This document shows, in pieces, positions 21,302 to 30,552 of a stretch of DNA of 64,000 nucleotides. The number at the start of each line of letters is the position of its first letter. Position 1 is the stretch's first letter. Position numbers and translations under genes: made by a program. Source of the stretch: Serratia entomophila (GTDB taxonomy: Bacteria; Pseudomonadota; Gammaproteobacteria; Enterobacterales; Enterobacteriaceae); assembly GCF_021462285.1 (NCBI RefSeq), contig NZ_CP082787.1:4898001-4962000 (forward strand). Reading direction: 5' to 3'. Below the pieces are notes generated by a model, which was not told the origin of the DNA, ran no database searches, and saw nothing but the letters and a program-made list of their open reading frames with translations.

Positions 21302-22579
21302 TCAATGGCTCCGGGGCGGCAGGTGCGGTTCCAACAGCTGCAGCAGGCGCTGCAGCGCTCCCTGATTCTGATACAGCACTTCCACCGCATGGCGGCCATA
21401 GTAACGGCGATAGTCTTCGTCGGTCAGCAGGGTTTCCACTTCTTTCACCAACGAGTCTGCATCGGTTACGGTGATCAGCCCTTCGGCCTGCGACAGCTTG
21501 GCGCAGATATCCTTGAAGTTGAAGATATGCGGCCCCATCAGCACCGGAATGGCGTGAGCGGCGGCTTCCAGCGGGTTATGGCCGCCACGTTCGACCAGGC
21601 TGCCGCCGACAAAGGCCAGATCGGCAATGCCGTAAAGCAGCATCAGTTCGCCCATGGTATCGCCGATCACCACCTGGGTGCTGCCGGACGGGATCTCGCC
21701 GCTGCTGCGCAAGGTGTAGCTGAAGCCGGCTTTTTGCACCAGCTCTTTGGCGGTCGGGAAGCGCTCCGGATGGCGCGGCACCAGGATCAGCAACAGGTCA
21801 GGGTGTTTTTCCAGCAGCTTGCGGTGCGCCGCCAGCAGAATGCTTTCTTCGCCTTCATGGGTGCTGGTGGCGATCCATACCGGCCGGCGCGGCGCCCATT
21901 GGCGGCGCAGCGTAACGGCGCGGGCGGCCAGTTCCGGGGTGACGGAGATATCGAACTTCAGGCTGCCGGTCACGGTCAGCTGTGAGCGTTTCAGGCCGAG
22001 TTCAACGAAGCGATCGCCGTCTTCCTGATTCTGCGCGGCGATCAGCGTAATGCGGCGCAGCATGTCGCGGACAAAGCCGCCGATTTTTTTATAGCCGGCG
22101 GCCGAGCGCGCCGAGAGGCGCGCATTGGCGATCACCAGCGGGATCTGTCGCTGGTGCAAAGCGTTAATCAGGTTAGGCCACAGCTCGGTTTCCATGATGA
22201 TCACCAGCTTGGGATTCACCTGGTCGAGAAAACGGTTCATGGAGCCGGGGAGATCGTAAGGCAGATAGACGTGATGGACATCTTTACCGAAGGCGGACTG
22301 CACGCGCTCTGAACCTGTTGGGGTCATCGTGGTCACAGTTATCGGTAAATAGGGATAGCGGTGGCGCAGCGCCCGCACCAGCGGGATGGCGGCCAGCGTT
22401 TCGCCGACGGAGACGGAATGCAGCATGATGCCGCCCGGTACGACTTTCCCGGCGCAGAAGCCATAGCGCTCTGCCCAGCGTTTACGGTAGGCTGGAGCTT
22501 TGCGGCTGCGCAGCAGTAAGCGGAGCCAGATCAGGGGTTGGATGAGGTAGAGTAGTACCTGATATAAACGCAGCAACAT
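21302..22579 (-). CDS. waaA: 3-deoxy-D-manno-octulosonic acid (Kdo) transferase
   Basis: Essential GT30 enzyme adding two Kdo residues to lipid IVA. 425 residues, like E. coli. The N-terminal membrane anchor is LYQVLLYLIQPLIWLRLLLRS. Conserved blocks are LHSVSVGETLAAIPLVRALR, TTMTPTGSERV, ETELWPNL and the C-terminal FVGGSLVERGGHNPLEAAA. Followed without a gap by waaE. Confidence 0.98.
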   Translation of the reverse strand: MLLRLYQVLLYLIQPLIWLRLLLRSRKAPAYRKRWAERYGFCAGKVVPGGIMLHSVSVGETLAAIPLVRALRHRYPYLPITVTTMTPTGSERVQSAFGKDVHHVYLPYDLPGSMNRFLDQVNPKLVIIMETELWPNLINALHQRQIPLVIANARLSARSAAGYKKIGGFVRDMLRRITLIAAQNQEDGDRFVELGLKRSQLTVTGSLKFDISVTPELAARAVTLRRQWAPRRPVWIATSTHEGEESILLAAHRKLLEKHPDLLLILVPRHPERFPTAKELVQKAGFSYTLRSSGEIPSGSTQVVIGDTMGELMLLYGIADLAFVGGSLVERGGHNPLEAAAHAIPVLMGPHIFNFKDICAKLSQAEGLITVTDADSLVKEVETLLTDEDYRRYYGRHAVEVLYQNQGALQRLLQLLEPHLPPRSH

Positions 22580-22704
22580 TCTATCAATTTCATTTATATG
22601 GGTTATTCAGAATAGTACCATAACTGGAAGGGAAAGGCGCTAATTTGGTAACCTTGGGTGTCAGTTTCGGACAACAGGCGAGTGATTTCGCTGACAGGCT
22701 TGGA

Positions 22705-23718
22705 ATGAAGAATATTTTAATTATCCGCCGCGACAATATCGGCGATCTTGTTTGCACTACCCCTCTGATTGAAGGGGTGAAAATTGCCTATCCGGACGCC
22801 AAGCTTTATCTGTTGATCAATAAAGTCAGCCAGGATGTTGTTAAAAACAACCCGCACCTTGAGCAGGTTTTCGTTTATAAAAAAGCCAAGCATAAGGCGA
22901 AAAATGAAACCACATTAGGGGTTTATTTTGAGCGGATGATGATTTTCCTCCAGCTGAGAAAAATAAAATTCGATGCCGTGATTCTGGCTAACCCGGTTCC
23001 CTGTAAATACAGCCTGCGCCTGGCGAAAATGGCCGGCGCCACCAATATCATCGGCGCCGATTTGGGCACGCCTGATATTCATCATCCTTTCAGTAAGCAA
23101 GACTTCGGCGGCAAGCATCAGGTCGAGCGCACCTACAGCTACTTGTCGGCTATTACCGATCGGCCTATCCCGGTGCCGCCGGTGCGGGTATTTCTGACGC
23201 CGGAAGAGCAGGAGCAGGCGGCGCAGCGGCGGCAAAAACTGCTGCCGTCGGTTGGCCGGATATGCGCAGTGCACATCAGCAGCCGCAGCCCGAAAAGGCG
23301 CTGGCCGATAGAGCGTTATGCGGAAATTATCAATCGCCTGGTTGCCGAGCCGGATACCGGCGTGCTGATTTTCTGGTCGCCGGAAGGCACGTTGGCGCCG
23401 GATGACATCGGCGATCGGCAACGTGCGGAGCAGCTGCTGGCGCAGTGCAAAAATGAACGGGTGGCGCTTTACCCGACGGCGTCGGTGCGCGAGCTGCTGG
23501 GCGGTTTCGATTTATGCGATAAGGTGCTGTGCAGCGACGGCGGGCAGATGCATCTGGCCGCGGCCTTGAATAAGGATATGGTGGTGTTCTTTGGCGATAC
23601 GGATAAAGAGTCCTGGCATCCCTGGTCTGGCCGCTATCATATTTTGCAAAGCGAGTCGGGCGATTGCGTTGATGTTTCCGTTGACGACGTCTGGCGGAAA
23701 ATGCAGGAATTCCATTAA
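22705..23718 (+). CDS. GT9 family (heptosyltransferase-like) LPS core glycosyltransferase
   Basis: 337-residue family 9 glycosyltransferase (WaaC/F/Q fold), probably cytoplasmic and ADP-heptose dependent. It begins MKNILIIRRDNIGDLVCTTPLI, the GT9 nucleotide-sugar fold start, and has the C-terminal motif DKVLCSDGGQMHLAAALNKDMVVFFGDTDKESWHPW. The ATG at 22705 gives the normal family start; an in-frame TTG at 22645 would add 20 residues. It stands alone, divergent from waaA and convergent with wabH. The published S. marcescens N28b core carries a heptose disaccharide on galacturonate, so this is a candidate for one of those transfers. Assignment is inference. Confidence 0.8.
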   Translation: MKNILIIRRDNIGDLVCTTPLIEGVKIAYPDAKLYLLINKVSQDVVKNNPHLEQVFVYKKAKHKAKNETTLGVYFERMMIFLQLRKIKFDAVILANPVPCKYSLRLAKMAGATNIIGADLGTPDIHHPFSKQDFGGKHQVERTYSYLSAITDRPIPVPPVRVFLTPEEQEQAAQRRQKLLPSVGRICAVHISSRSPKRRWPIERYAEIINRLVAEPDTGVLIFWSPEGTLAPDDIGDRQRAEQLLAQCKNERVALYPTASVRELLGGFDLCDKVLCSDGGQMHLAAALNKDMVVFFGDTDKESWHPWSGRYHILQSESGDCVDVSVDDVWRKMQEFH

Positions 23719-23723
23719 TTTAA

Positions 23724-23753
23724 AAATAAGGCAGGGAACTCCCTGCCTTATTT
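23724..23753. terminator. Bidirectional terminator, GT9 gene / wabH
   Basis: AAATAAGGCAGGG-AACT-CCCTGCCTTATTT, a perfect 13-bp stem between converging genes; the wabH stop abuts it. Confidence 0.9.
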
Positions 23754-24849
23754 ATTTCTTCAGCGCCAGATATTGCCGGCAAATAGGCTCAAGGCCATAG
23801 TTCAGCAACTGCTGATGATTAATTTCCGGCGGGTTGGCATAAACTTCCGCCATTTTTTCCGCCAGCGAACTTTCATTTAACTCCGCCAGCGCCTTGGCCA
23901 TCCCCGCTTTTTCCATAATTTCCGCAGGCCCCCCCGGGCAACGGGTGCTGACCACCGGTGTGTCGCACAGCAGGGCTTCCACCAATACGTTGCCGAACCC
24001 TTCGCTGTCGGAGCTGAGCACCAGCAGCGACGCGTTGCGGATAAACGGGTAGGGGTTGGCCTGGAAACCGAGAAACCGCACGCGATCCGCAATGCCCAGT
24101 GCTTCCGCCAGCCGTTTGGTTTCCGCCATCTGGGTATCGCTGCCGGCGCCGATCAGCGCCAGAGGCGCCTGGATGCCGGATTGCGCATAGGCTTTCAACA
24201 GGCGATCGTGCCGCTTGTGCGGGTGAAAGCGGCCGACGTGAACCAGATAATCCTGCCCCGCCAGTTCGCAGGGCTCCGCCGCCAATTGCTGAATGGCGGC
24301 GATATCGAAGGGGTTGTTGATCACCGCCAGCCGATGCGGGCGGATAGGCAGGTTTTGCTGCAGATCGTCTCCCACCGCCTGCGAAACGGCGACGATGTTG
24401 CGATCCTGATAGACGGCGGCGATTTTGCGTTGCTTCAGCCAACGGTCCAGCCCCTTGCGGTGGCCGAGATAGGAGGTGGATAAAATGCCGTGAATACAAA
24501 ACCACAGGCGATCCGAAGCCAGCAGCTTGCTGCGGCTGACGATGCGATCGGTCTTGTGCAGGTTGGAAAACACCAGATCAAAGGCACCATGTTGCCGCTC
24601 ATGTTCGGCGATCGTCAGATCCAGCGCGGCGGCACGGCGCGAAAGCTCGGTCAGCTTGCGCCACGGTGCGCGGCTGCGGTCGGCCACGACCTGATAATCG
24701 ATACCTGCCGGGATCGGGTATTTACAGACGTCGCGCAGCGAAATCAGGCTGACGGCGTGACCCATTTGCTGCATGCCCTGGCACAGGGTCAGCACCACTT
24801 TTTCCGCACCGCCCCCGGGCAGGCCGTCGATAATCATCAGAATACGCAT
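23752..24849 (-). CDS. wabH: GT4 glycosyltransferase, WabH-like (GlcNAc transferase)
   Basis: 365-residue GT-B enzyme. The N-terminal MRILMIIDGLPGGGAEKVVL is the acceptor-domain glycine loop. The C-terminal domain has HVGRFHPHKRHDRLLKAY and the GT4 donor motif VLSSDSEGFGNVLVEALLCDTPVVST (E-x7-E). In Klebsiella the wabG/wabH/wabN set adds GalA, then GlcNAc, which is then deacetylated; the gene sits 2 nt after wabG and near a wabN-type deacetylase, so WabH is the best fit. The name rests on context and family, not on an alignment. Confidence 0.75.
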   Translation of the reverse strand: MRILMIIDGLPGGGAEKVVLTLCQGMQQMGHAVSLISLRDVCKYPIPAGIDYQVVADRSRAPWRKLTELSRRAAALDLTIAEHERQHGAFDLVFSNLHKTDRIVSRSKLLASDRLWFCIHGILSTSYLGHRKGLDRWLKQRKIAAVYQDRNIVAVSQAVGDDLQQNLPIRPHRLAVINNPFDIAAIQQLAAEPCELAGQDYLVHVGRFHPHKRHDRLLKAYAQSGIQAPLALIGAGSDTQMAETKRLAEALGIADRVRFLGFQANPYPFIRNASLLVLSSDSEGFGNVLVEALLCDTPVVSTRCPGGPAEIMEKAGMAKALAELNESSLAEKMAEVYANPPEINHQQLLNYGLEPICRQYLALKK

Positions 24850-24851
24850 AG

Positions 24852-25979
24852 CTAGTCCAGTAGTCGGTTATACAGGGAGATGAGCTGTTCCGAGAGATGC
24901 GCCGGCGTGGCCGGCATAATACGCAATCTTGCCGCTTCGCCCATGGCGGAACCCAACGCCTGGCGCGGCAGGGCCTGAATCGCCTCGACGATGGCCGCAA
25001 CGTCGAGGGCATCGGTGACGAAGCCGTTCTGCCCGGGGGTGATAAACTCGGATCCGCCGCAGGTGGTACTGGTGATCACCGGCAGGCCACACGACATCGC
25101 TTCCAGAATCACATTGGGGAAGGGGTCGTAGAGCGTCGGCAGCAGCAGCGCGTCCGCCGCCTGATAAAACGGCAGCGTCTGCTTCTGCACGCCCATAAAG
25201 TGCACGCGATCGCCACAGCCCAGTGACTGAGCCAACGCCCGATAGCGTTTTTCGGCCTTGTCCTTGCCGACCACCAGCAGATGGCTGCCCGTGGCGGCCA
25301 CCGCACGGATCGCGGCCGCCAGGCCTTTGCGTTCAAAACCGGAGCCGACAAAAATCAGGCAGTGCGCCTGTTGGGGAATGTGGTACTGCTCGCGCAGCCT
25401 CTGCCGTTGTTCGGCATCGGCGGGCAGGAATTTTTGGTTGTCGATGGCGTTGTAGATCACCGTGATTTTATCGGCGGGCACGCCAAAGTCATCGATGATT
25501 TCCTGTTTGATCATCTCGGCGTTGCAGATGACGGCTTTCAGCTCCGGGGCGGCGTACATCGCGCGCTCTGCGCACATCACGTAACGGTGATAGCGATTGG
25601 AAAACAGCCATTTGCGTCGCCATTCGGGCAGCAGGCGCGCGCGCTGCAGCAGCCAGCGGCGATGCACGCCGTCGCCGGCGCGGTAGATATCGCAGCCGGG
25701 AATGCGCTCATGGCTTTGCACCAAATCGAAGTCTTCTTTCTGCCACAGCGTTCGGGCGGCTTCGGCGAAGCCCCGTTCACGGCTGATGCGGCCGATTTTC
25801 AGCGGGTTGCACAGGTGAATGTGCCAATTGGGATTGGCGTCGCCCTGCCATTCGCGGGTAATGACGTTCAGATCGAGATCTTGCTGCTCCAGCGCCTCGA
25901 GGGCGCGTGAGACGAAACGCTCAGCTCCGCCGTCGGGGCGGTATTTTTGGCGGACGATCGCCAAACGAAATGCTTTCAT
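24852..25979 (-). CDS. wabG: GT4 glycosyltransferase, WabG-like (GalA transferase)
   Basis: 375-residue GT-B enzyme likely to add galacturonic acid to O3 of heptose II. It begins MKAFRLAIVRQKYRPDGGAERF, as in WabG and the related WaaG, with SHERIPGCDIYRAGDGVHRRWL near 100. The C-terminal donor motif is LLLPTLYDPFPNVILEAMSCGLPVITS. The start overlaps the waaQ stop as ATGA and wabH follows after 2 nt, so waaQ-wabG-wabH is one operon. WaaG (a glucosyltransferase) is the alternative; the presence of a wabN-type deacetylase favours WabG. Confidence 0.78.
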   Translation of the reverse strand: MKAFRLAIVRQKYRPDGGAERFVSRALEALEQQDLDLNVITREWQGDANPNWHIHLCNPLKIGRISRERGFAEAARTLWQKEDFDLVQSHERIPGCDIYRAGDGVHRRWLLQRARLLPEWRRKWLFSNRYHRYVMCAERAMYAAPELKAVICNAEMIKQEIIDDFGVPADKITVIYNAIDNQKFLPADAEQRQRLREQYHIPQQAHCLIFVGSGFERKGLAAAIRAVAATGSHLLVVGKDKAEKRYRALAQSLGCGDRVHFMGVQKQTLPFYQAADALLLPTLYDPFPNVILEAMSCGLPVITSTTCGGSEFITPGQNGFVTDALDVAAIVEAIQALPRQALGSAMGEAARLRIMPATPAHLSEQLISLYNRLLD

Positions 25980-27058
25980 GCCAGCGTGCTCCGCGCGGCT
26001 GCGATCGCCGCGTCTGTAGGAATAAGGTCAAGATAACGCTCATCGGTGCCGGTATTGATGGCGTCCGGATCGGGCAGTTCGCCGAAGTCGCCGGCCCAAA
26101 TCACCTGGCCGATAACCTGCCACGGCCGCCAGAAGGTCAGCTTGGAAGGGCCGAACAGCGCAATACACGGCGTTTGCAGCGCGGCGGCCATGTGCATCGG
26201 CACCGAATCCACGCCGATAAACAGCTTTGCGTGGTCAATAAGGGCGGCCAGCTGGCGCAGCGTCAACTGGCCGGCCAGCGATACCACGCCCTGCGGCGGA
26301 CAGAGCGCCAGAATGCGCTCCACCATGGCTTTTTCCCGCGCGTCTGGCCCGGAGGTAATCACCAGCTGGTGGCCGTCGGCCTGCAGCGCGGCGATCGTGG
26401 CGGCCATTTTTTCTTCGCTCCAGCATTTAAAGAACCAGCGCGAGGTGGGCTGCACCACGATATAACCGCCGGTCACGCCCTGCTGTTGCAACAGCTGCAG
26501 GCTGGCCTGCCAGTCCTGCGGCTCATAGCTCATGGTGACCCGCTGGCTTATCGTCGGCAGCTGCAGGGGGGCCAGCAGCGACAAGTTTTGTTCCACGGTA
26601 TGCAGGCGGGCGTGATCGCTCACCGGCACCAGTTGAGTGTGACAATGGCGCCACAGGAAACCGCGGCGTTTGGGGAAGTCGAAGCCCAGGCGGATGCGCG
26701 CGCCGGTCAAACGAGTGAGAATGGCGCTGCGCCACTGATCGGCAAGGTTGACCACCAGATCGTAGCGCTGGGCCTTCAGGCGGCGCAGCAGATCCAGTTC
26801 GTGGCGCAGGTGCGCCCGGGTGCCCTGTTTTTTCCATTGGCGATCGATGGCGAAAATGGTCGACAACTCCGGATTACTGGCCAGCATCTCCCGGGTTTCC
26901 TGATACAGCAGCACATCGATCTGCGCCTGCGGGTAGTTTTGCCGCAGGCTGCTGATGACTGGGGTGATCAGCAACATATCGCCATGGTGGCGCAGTTTAA
27001 CGATCAGAATACGCTGTACGGGTGGGGCAGAAGTTAGGGCTGGCGCGTCGTTCATCAT
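25976..27058 (-). CDS. waaQ: LPS core heptosyltransferase III (WaaQ)
   Basis: GT9 enzyme that adds heptose III to heptose II. 360 residues (357-360 depending on which of two adjacent ATGs is used). RILIVKLRHHGDMLLITPVISSL near residue 16 is the WaaQ-type start, followed by QIDVLLYQETREML. The C-terminal ADP-heptose site is LFIGVDSVPMHMAAALQTPCIALFGPS. First gene of the waaQ-wabG-wabH operon, divergent from wabN. I looked for a JUMPstart/ops site upstream and did not find a convincing one. Confidence 0.88.
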   Translation of the reverse strand: MMNDAPALTSAPPVQRILIVKLRHHGDMLLITPVISSLRQNYPQAQIDVLLYQETREMLASNPELSTIFAIDRQWKKQGTRAHLRHELDLLRRLKAQRYDLVVNLADQWRSAILTRLTGARIRLGFDFPKRRGFLWRHCHTQLVPVSDHARLHTVEQNLSLLAPLQLPTISQRVTMSYEPQDWQASLQLLQQQGVTGGYIVVQPTSRWFFKCWSEEKMAATIAALQADGHQLVITSGPDAREKAMVERILALCPPQGVVSLAGQLTLRQLAALIDHAKLFIGVDSVPMHMAAALQTPCIALFGPSKLTFWRPWQVIGQVIWAGDFGELPDPDAINTGTDERYLDLIPTDAAIAAARSTLA

Positions 27059-27269
27059 GAGTCGCTTTCAGGGAAACCAATCTTTGATTCTAAATGACCG
27101 GATCGCATGTGGCTACTGTTGCACGGCTTTCTTGCCGGGAAGCAAAAAAATAGCCGCGTTCGGGGACGAAAACCCCTCAACGTTGTCCAAACCAGGCAGC
27201 AAAGTCGTTTGCTCTGGTGAAACGGCCTGCGTAACATAATGCATTCTGTTGATATCAGGCTCGATATTC

Positions 27270-28226
27270 ATGACTAAACCGGCGTTTCTGATCACTATTG
27301 ATACCGAAGGCGACAATCTGTGGCAAAACCACGATCGCATTTCCACCGAAAACACGCGTTTTCTGCCGCGCTTTCAGGCACTTTGCGAGAAATACGCCTT
27401 CAAGCCGGTTTATCTCACCAACTATGAAATGGCGATGGATCCGGGCTACGTCGAGTTCGCTCGCGATGTGATTGCGCGCGGCGCCGGCGAAGTGGGCATG
27501 CATCTGCACGCCTGGAACAGCCCGCCGCTCTCTCCGCTGACCGACGACGACTGGCGGCATAAGCCTTATCTGATCGAGTACCCTGCCGATCAGATACGCG
27601 CCAAGGTCGATCATATGACCAAACTGTTGGAGGATGCCTTCCAGACCAAAATGCTCAGCCACCGCGCCGGCCGCTGGGCCTTCAACGAATACTATGCTTC
27701 GCTGCTGCTGGAATACGGCTATCAGGTGGACTGTTCGGTCACGCCGCGGGTCAACTGGCAGTTCTCTCCAGGCAACCCGCAGGGCAACGGCGGTACGGAC
27801 TATCGCCATTTCCCGTCGCAGGCGTATTTTATCGATCCGCAAAATATCGCCAAGCCGGGCGCGTCGTCGTTGCTGGAGGTGCCGATGAGCATCCAGTACA
27901 AACATTCGGCGCTGATGAACGCCTTCAGGCAGGGTTACGATCGGCTGCGCGGCAAGCGGCGTTCACCTTCGGTCCACTGGCTGCGGCCCAGCGGCGGCAA
28001 CCTGGAAAAGATGAAAGGGGTTGCGGAGGCATCGCTGGCGCAGGGGCATGATTACGTAGAGTTTATGCTGCACTCCTCCGAATTTATGCCCGGCGGCAGC
28101 CCAACGTTTAAAACCGAGCAGGATATTGACGGGCTGTACCGCGATCTGGAGCAGCTGTTTGCCTGGTTGCAGCAGCGTACGGTGGGCATGACGCTGGCCG
28201 AGTACTATCAACTTAAAGTGAATTGA
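27270..28226 (+). CDS. wabN: Polysaccharide deacetylase-like protein, WabN-like
   Basis: 318-residue carbohydrate-esterase-4-like deacetylase, expected to convert core GlcNAc to glucosamine. The NodB-type first motif is FLITIDTEGDN (about 5-15) and the metal-binding region is VGMHLHAWNSPPL (about 79-91); SHRAGRWAFN and CSVTPRVNW follow. The ATG at 27270 was chosen over an in-frame TTG 21 nt upstream because TKPAFLITIDTEGD is the domain start. One base separates its stop from the next GT9 gene, so the two are co-transcribed. Name by analogy with Klebsiella wabN. Confidence 0.72.
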   Translation: MTKPAFLITIDTEGDNLWQNHDRISTENTRFLPRFQALCEKYAFKPVYLTNYEMAMDPGYVEFARDVIARGAGEVGMHLHAWNSPPLSPLTDDDWRHKPYLIEYPADQIRAKVDHMTKLLEDAFQTKMLSHRAGRWAFNEYYASLLLEYGYQVDCSVTPRVNWQFSPGNPQGNGGTDYRHFPSQAYFIDPQNIAKPGASSLLEVPMSIQYKHSALMNAFRQGYDRLRGKRRSPSVHWLRPSGGNLEKMKGVAEASLAQGHDYVEFMLHSSEFMPGGSPTFKTEQDIDGLYRDLEQLFAWLQQRTVGMTLAEYYQLKVN

Positions 28227-28227
28227 A

Positions 28228-29331
28228 ATGTCGAAGCAATGGAAAGTAAAGCTGGCGAACGCCTGCCTGCGGCTTTATACAAAATTTGGCAGTAATTTTA
28301 AAGATAAAGGTTCGTTTGACAAAAGTCGTGAGTTTGAACGCATTGCTATTTTTTCGACTACTGCGCTGGGTGATCTGATGTTTAATACGCCAGCGATTCG
28401 CGCGATCCGCGAACGCTATCCCAACGCCAAGATCACCCTGATTTCCAGCTATAAGAACGGCGGGCTGGTTGGCACCTGCAGCTATTTTAATAACGTCATC
28501 TATTGGGATCACAAGGCCAAAGACATGCTTGGCGTCATCCTCCAGCTAAGGAAGAATCGGCCGCAGCTGGCGGTGATACTGCATTCAAAGGCGCCGTACG
28601 ATATCCTCACGGCGATATTTTCCGGCTGCGAGTATGTGTTTAAAGACGCCTATAAAAACGATCTGGGTGGCATGGAGCAGTGGCTTACCGGCATCAGCAT
28701 TCGCGACCGGGGGCATCTTATCCAACGCAAACTGGATTTGGTCGGCCTATTGGGTTGTGATGCGCAAAATCGAGAAATGTTTATCCCGGTCGATTTCCCG
28801 CTGCAGCAGAAACAGCCGGGCAGCATCGTGGTCGGTTTTCAAATGGGGGCTTCCGAGGTGCTGCGTTGTTGGCCGGTAGGCAACTTTATCGGCCTGGCGA
28901 AAATGCTGCTGACGCTTTCGCCAGATTACCAGATTGCCCTGATAGGCACGCCAAAAGAACGGACGATTGAGCACGAGTTTATGGCGGGATTGACGGCGGA
29001 CGAGCAGCGCCGGGTGGTCAGCTATATTGGGAAAACCACGCTGCCGCAACTGCTGGGCGTGATAAAGAACATGGATGCGTTGGTGACCGGGGATACCGGG
29101 CCATTGCATTTGGCTATCGCACTGAAGACCAAAACCGTCAGCCTGTTCGTGACGGCCGATCCGCAGCAAACCGGCCCCTATCAGAATCCCGAACTGCATC
29201 AGGTGATGCATGTGCCGGTTGAAGCGCAGCAGCTCAGTGAAGCACAGCGCCGCCAGCCCTTAAGCATCATCACCAGCCATGAGGTAATGGCAAGGGTGAC
29301 TCAGCTGCTCGGCGAACAGCCGAGCAGCTGA
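28228..29331 (+). CDS. GT9 family (heptosyltransferase-like) LPS core glycosyltransferase
   Basis: 367-residue GT9 enzyme. The Rossmann start IAIFSTTALGDLMFNTPAIRAI lies near residue 40, preceded by a basic, Lys- and Phe-rich extension (RLYTKFGSNFKDKGSFDKSR). The C-terminal ADP-heptose motif is DALVTGDTGPLHLAIALKTKTVSLF (near 288). Visibly more AT-rich at its 5' end than the flanking genes, which suggests separate acquisition. Paired with wabN; likely adds an outer-core heptose. It is the second of two GT9 genes beyond the inner-core WaaC, WaaF and WaaQ. Confidence 0.8.
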   Translation: MSKQWKVKLANACLRLYTKFGSNFKDKGSFDKSREFERIAIFSTTALGDLMFNTPAIRAIRERYPNAKITLISSYKNGGLVGTCSYFNNVIYWDHKAKDMLGVILQLRKNRPQLAVILHSKAPYDILTAIFSGCEYVFKDAYKNDLGGMEQWLTGISIRDRGHLIQRKLDLVGLLGCDAQNREMFIPVDFPLQQKQPGSIVVGFQMGASEVLRCWPVGNFIGLAKMLLTLSPDYQIALIGTPKERTIEHEFMAGLTADEQRRVVSYIGKTTLPQLLGVIKNMDALVTGDTGPLHLAIALKTKTVSLFVTADPQQTGPYQNPELHQVMHVPVEAQQLSEAQRRQPLSIITSHEVMARVTQLLGEQPSS

Positions 29332-29347
29332 GCGTGTTAAAAAGACG

Positions 29348-29379
29348 GCGCCGCACCTGGTGTAGGGCGGCGCAGTTTT
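29348..29379 (+). terminator. Probable terminator after wabN-GT9 pair
   Basis: GCGCCGC (29348-29354) / GCGGCGC (29367-29373) followed by AGTTTTC, between converging genes. Confidence 0.6.
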
Positions 29380-29382
29380 CTG

Positions 29383-30552
29383 TCAGACCTCGCGCGAATG
29401 CCGCCGGGCGGTCATAACGACCCCCAGCGGGAACCAAAAGAGGTACCAGGATTCAGATGGATTACCCACGACGAACATGCCCTGTGAAACATAAAACAGC
29501 AGCATGAAGACCAACAGCGCCGCCTCGAGCCGCATGCCGCTGCGCAGGCGCCGTACCGCCAGAACGCCGCAGTAACTCAACAGCGCCAATAACAGCCCTA
29601 ATCCTACCAACCCGCCTTTCAACAATGTGCCCCAGTAAAGGCTGTGAGTCGTGCGGATAAATTCGCCAGAGTAATTGGTAAAGGTCAATTCATAGTCGAA
29701 GCCGTAGCCAAAATAGGGCGCCTGGGCCACCAGTTCGAACGTGTGGCGCCAGATGCTCAAACGCAAGAAGCTCTGGGCATACATCTCTTCGAGCCGGGTT
29801 AGCATCAACTGCCCCATCTCCGTGGGCAAAATCGCTGCGGCAATGGCAACCAATGCGACGAGAAAACCGACGACATGTTTCAGTTTCAAGCGGTTGTAAG
29901 GCAGTGTCGCCGCCAGGGCAATCAATAAGGCCAGAACCGGCCCGCGGCTTTGAGTGAGCAGCATGGTGCCGAAAAGTATCGGGATGGTTATCAAGATGGC
30001 CCTGCTGTGTTTTGCACTGAACAGGCTCAGGCTGAGAATAATGCCGAGCCCCGCCAGACCGGACAAATCAATAACGTTTCCCGGCCCGGGGTTACTTTTT
30101 GATACCTGCCGGCTGACTAGCATGTCTTGATAATCAAAGGCGATGGAGTACAAGCACAGAATTGTTAACCCCAGGACAATGCAGGTTAACAACAGATTGC
30201 GCCGGGGGCCGTTAAGCGTGGCAATCAGCATGGCCAGATAGAGCAACAGATAAAGGCTGTGTGTTAGGGTGGACTCGATATTGGCCGGATCGTTCGACCA
30301 TAGATTGCTTAGGGAGAAGTAGAACAGCATTGCGGTGGCAAAGCCCAGGCCGCAGCACACTTCCTTATTGCGCCAGAAAGACAATCGAAGGTCTTTATCG
30401 AGGTACAGCGTGATAATGAAAAAAATGGCCGCCAGGTGGAACAGGTTATTAACCTTGGTATAGTTACAAAAAATAGCGCTGAAAAAGGAAAAAAGAAAAA
30501 AAAAGGCCACGTACAGTTTTTGTGGACGAAAGGTGTTATTTGAAAAATTCAT
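29383..30552 (-). CDS. waaL: O-antigen ligase WaaL
   Basis: Polytopic membrane enzyme that joins polymerised O antigen to the lipid A-core at the periplasmic face. 389 residues from the ATG at 30552 (MNFSNNTFRPQKLYVAFFF). About 10-12 hydrophobic helices are visible. The O-ligase domain shows LTQSRGPVLALLIAL with the conserved Arg (near 200), and the large periplasmic loop has SIWRHTFELVAQAPYFGYGFDYELTFTNYSGEFIRTTHSLYWGTLLKGGLVGL, with the catalytic-type His. Its start overlaps the preceding gene by 17 nt. Sequence is poorly conserved in this family, so the call rests on topology, this loop and locus. Confidence 0.85.
   Translation of the reverse strand: MNFSNNTFRPQKLYVAFFFLFSFFSAIFCNYTKVNNLFHLAAIFFIITLYLDKDLRLSFWRNKEVCCGLGFATAMLFYFSLSNLWSNDPANIESTLTHSLYLLLYLAMLIATLNGPRRNLLLTCIVLGLTILCLYSIAFDYQDMLVSRQVSKSNPGPGNVIDLSGLAGLGIILSLSLFSAKHSRAILITIPILFGTMLLTQSRGPVLALLIALAATLPYNRLKLKHVVGFLVALVAIAAAILPTEMGQLMLTRLEEMYAQSFLRLSIWRHTFELVAQAPYFGYGFDYELTFTNYSGEFIRTTHSLYWGTLLKGGLVGLGLLLALLSYCGVLAVRRLRSGMRLEAALLVFMLLFYVSQGMFVVGNPSESWYLFWFPLGVVMTARRHSREV

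Noticed and set aside
27059..27269. JUMPstart/ops (RfaH) element upstream of waaQ
   Set aside because: Only a GTAGC-like fragment is visible; the GGCGGTAG core and the flanking JUMPstart sequence are missing.
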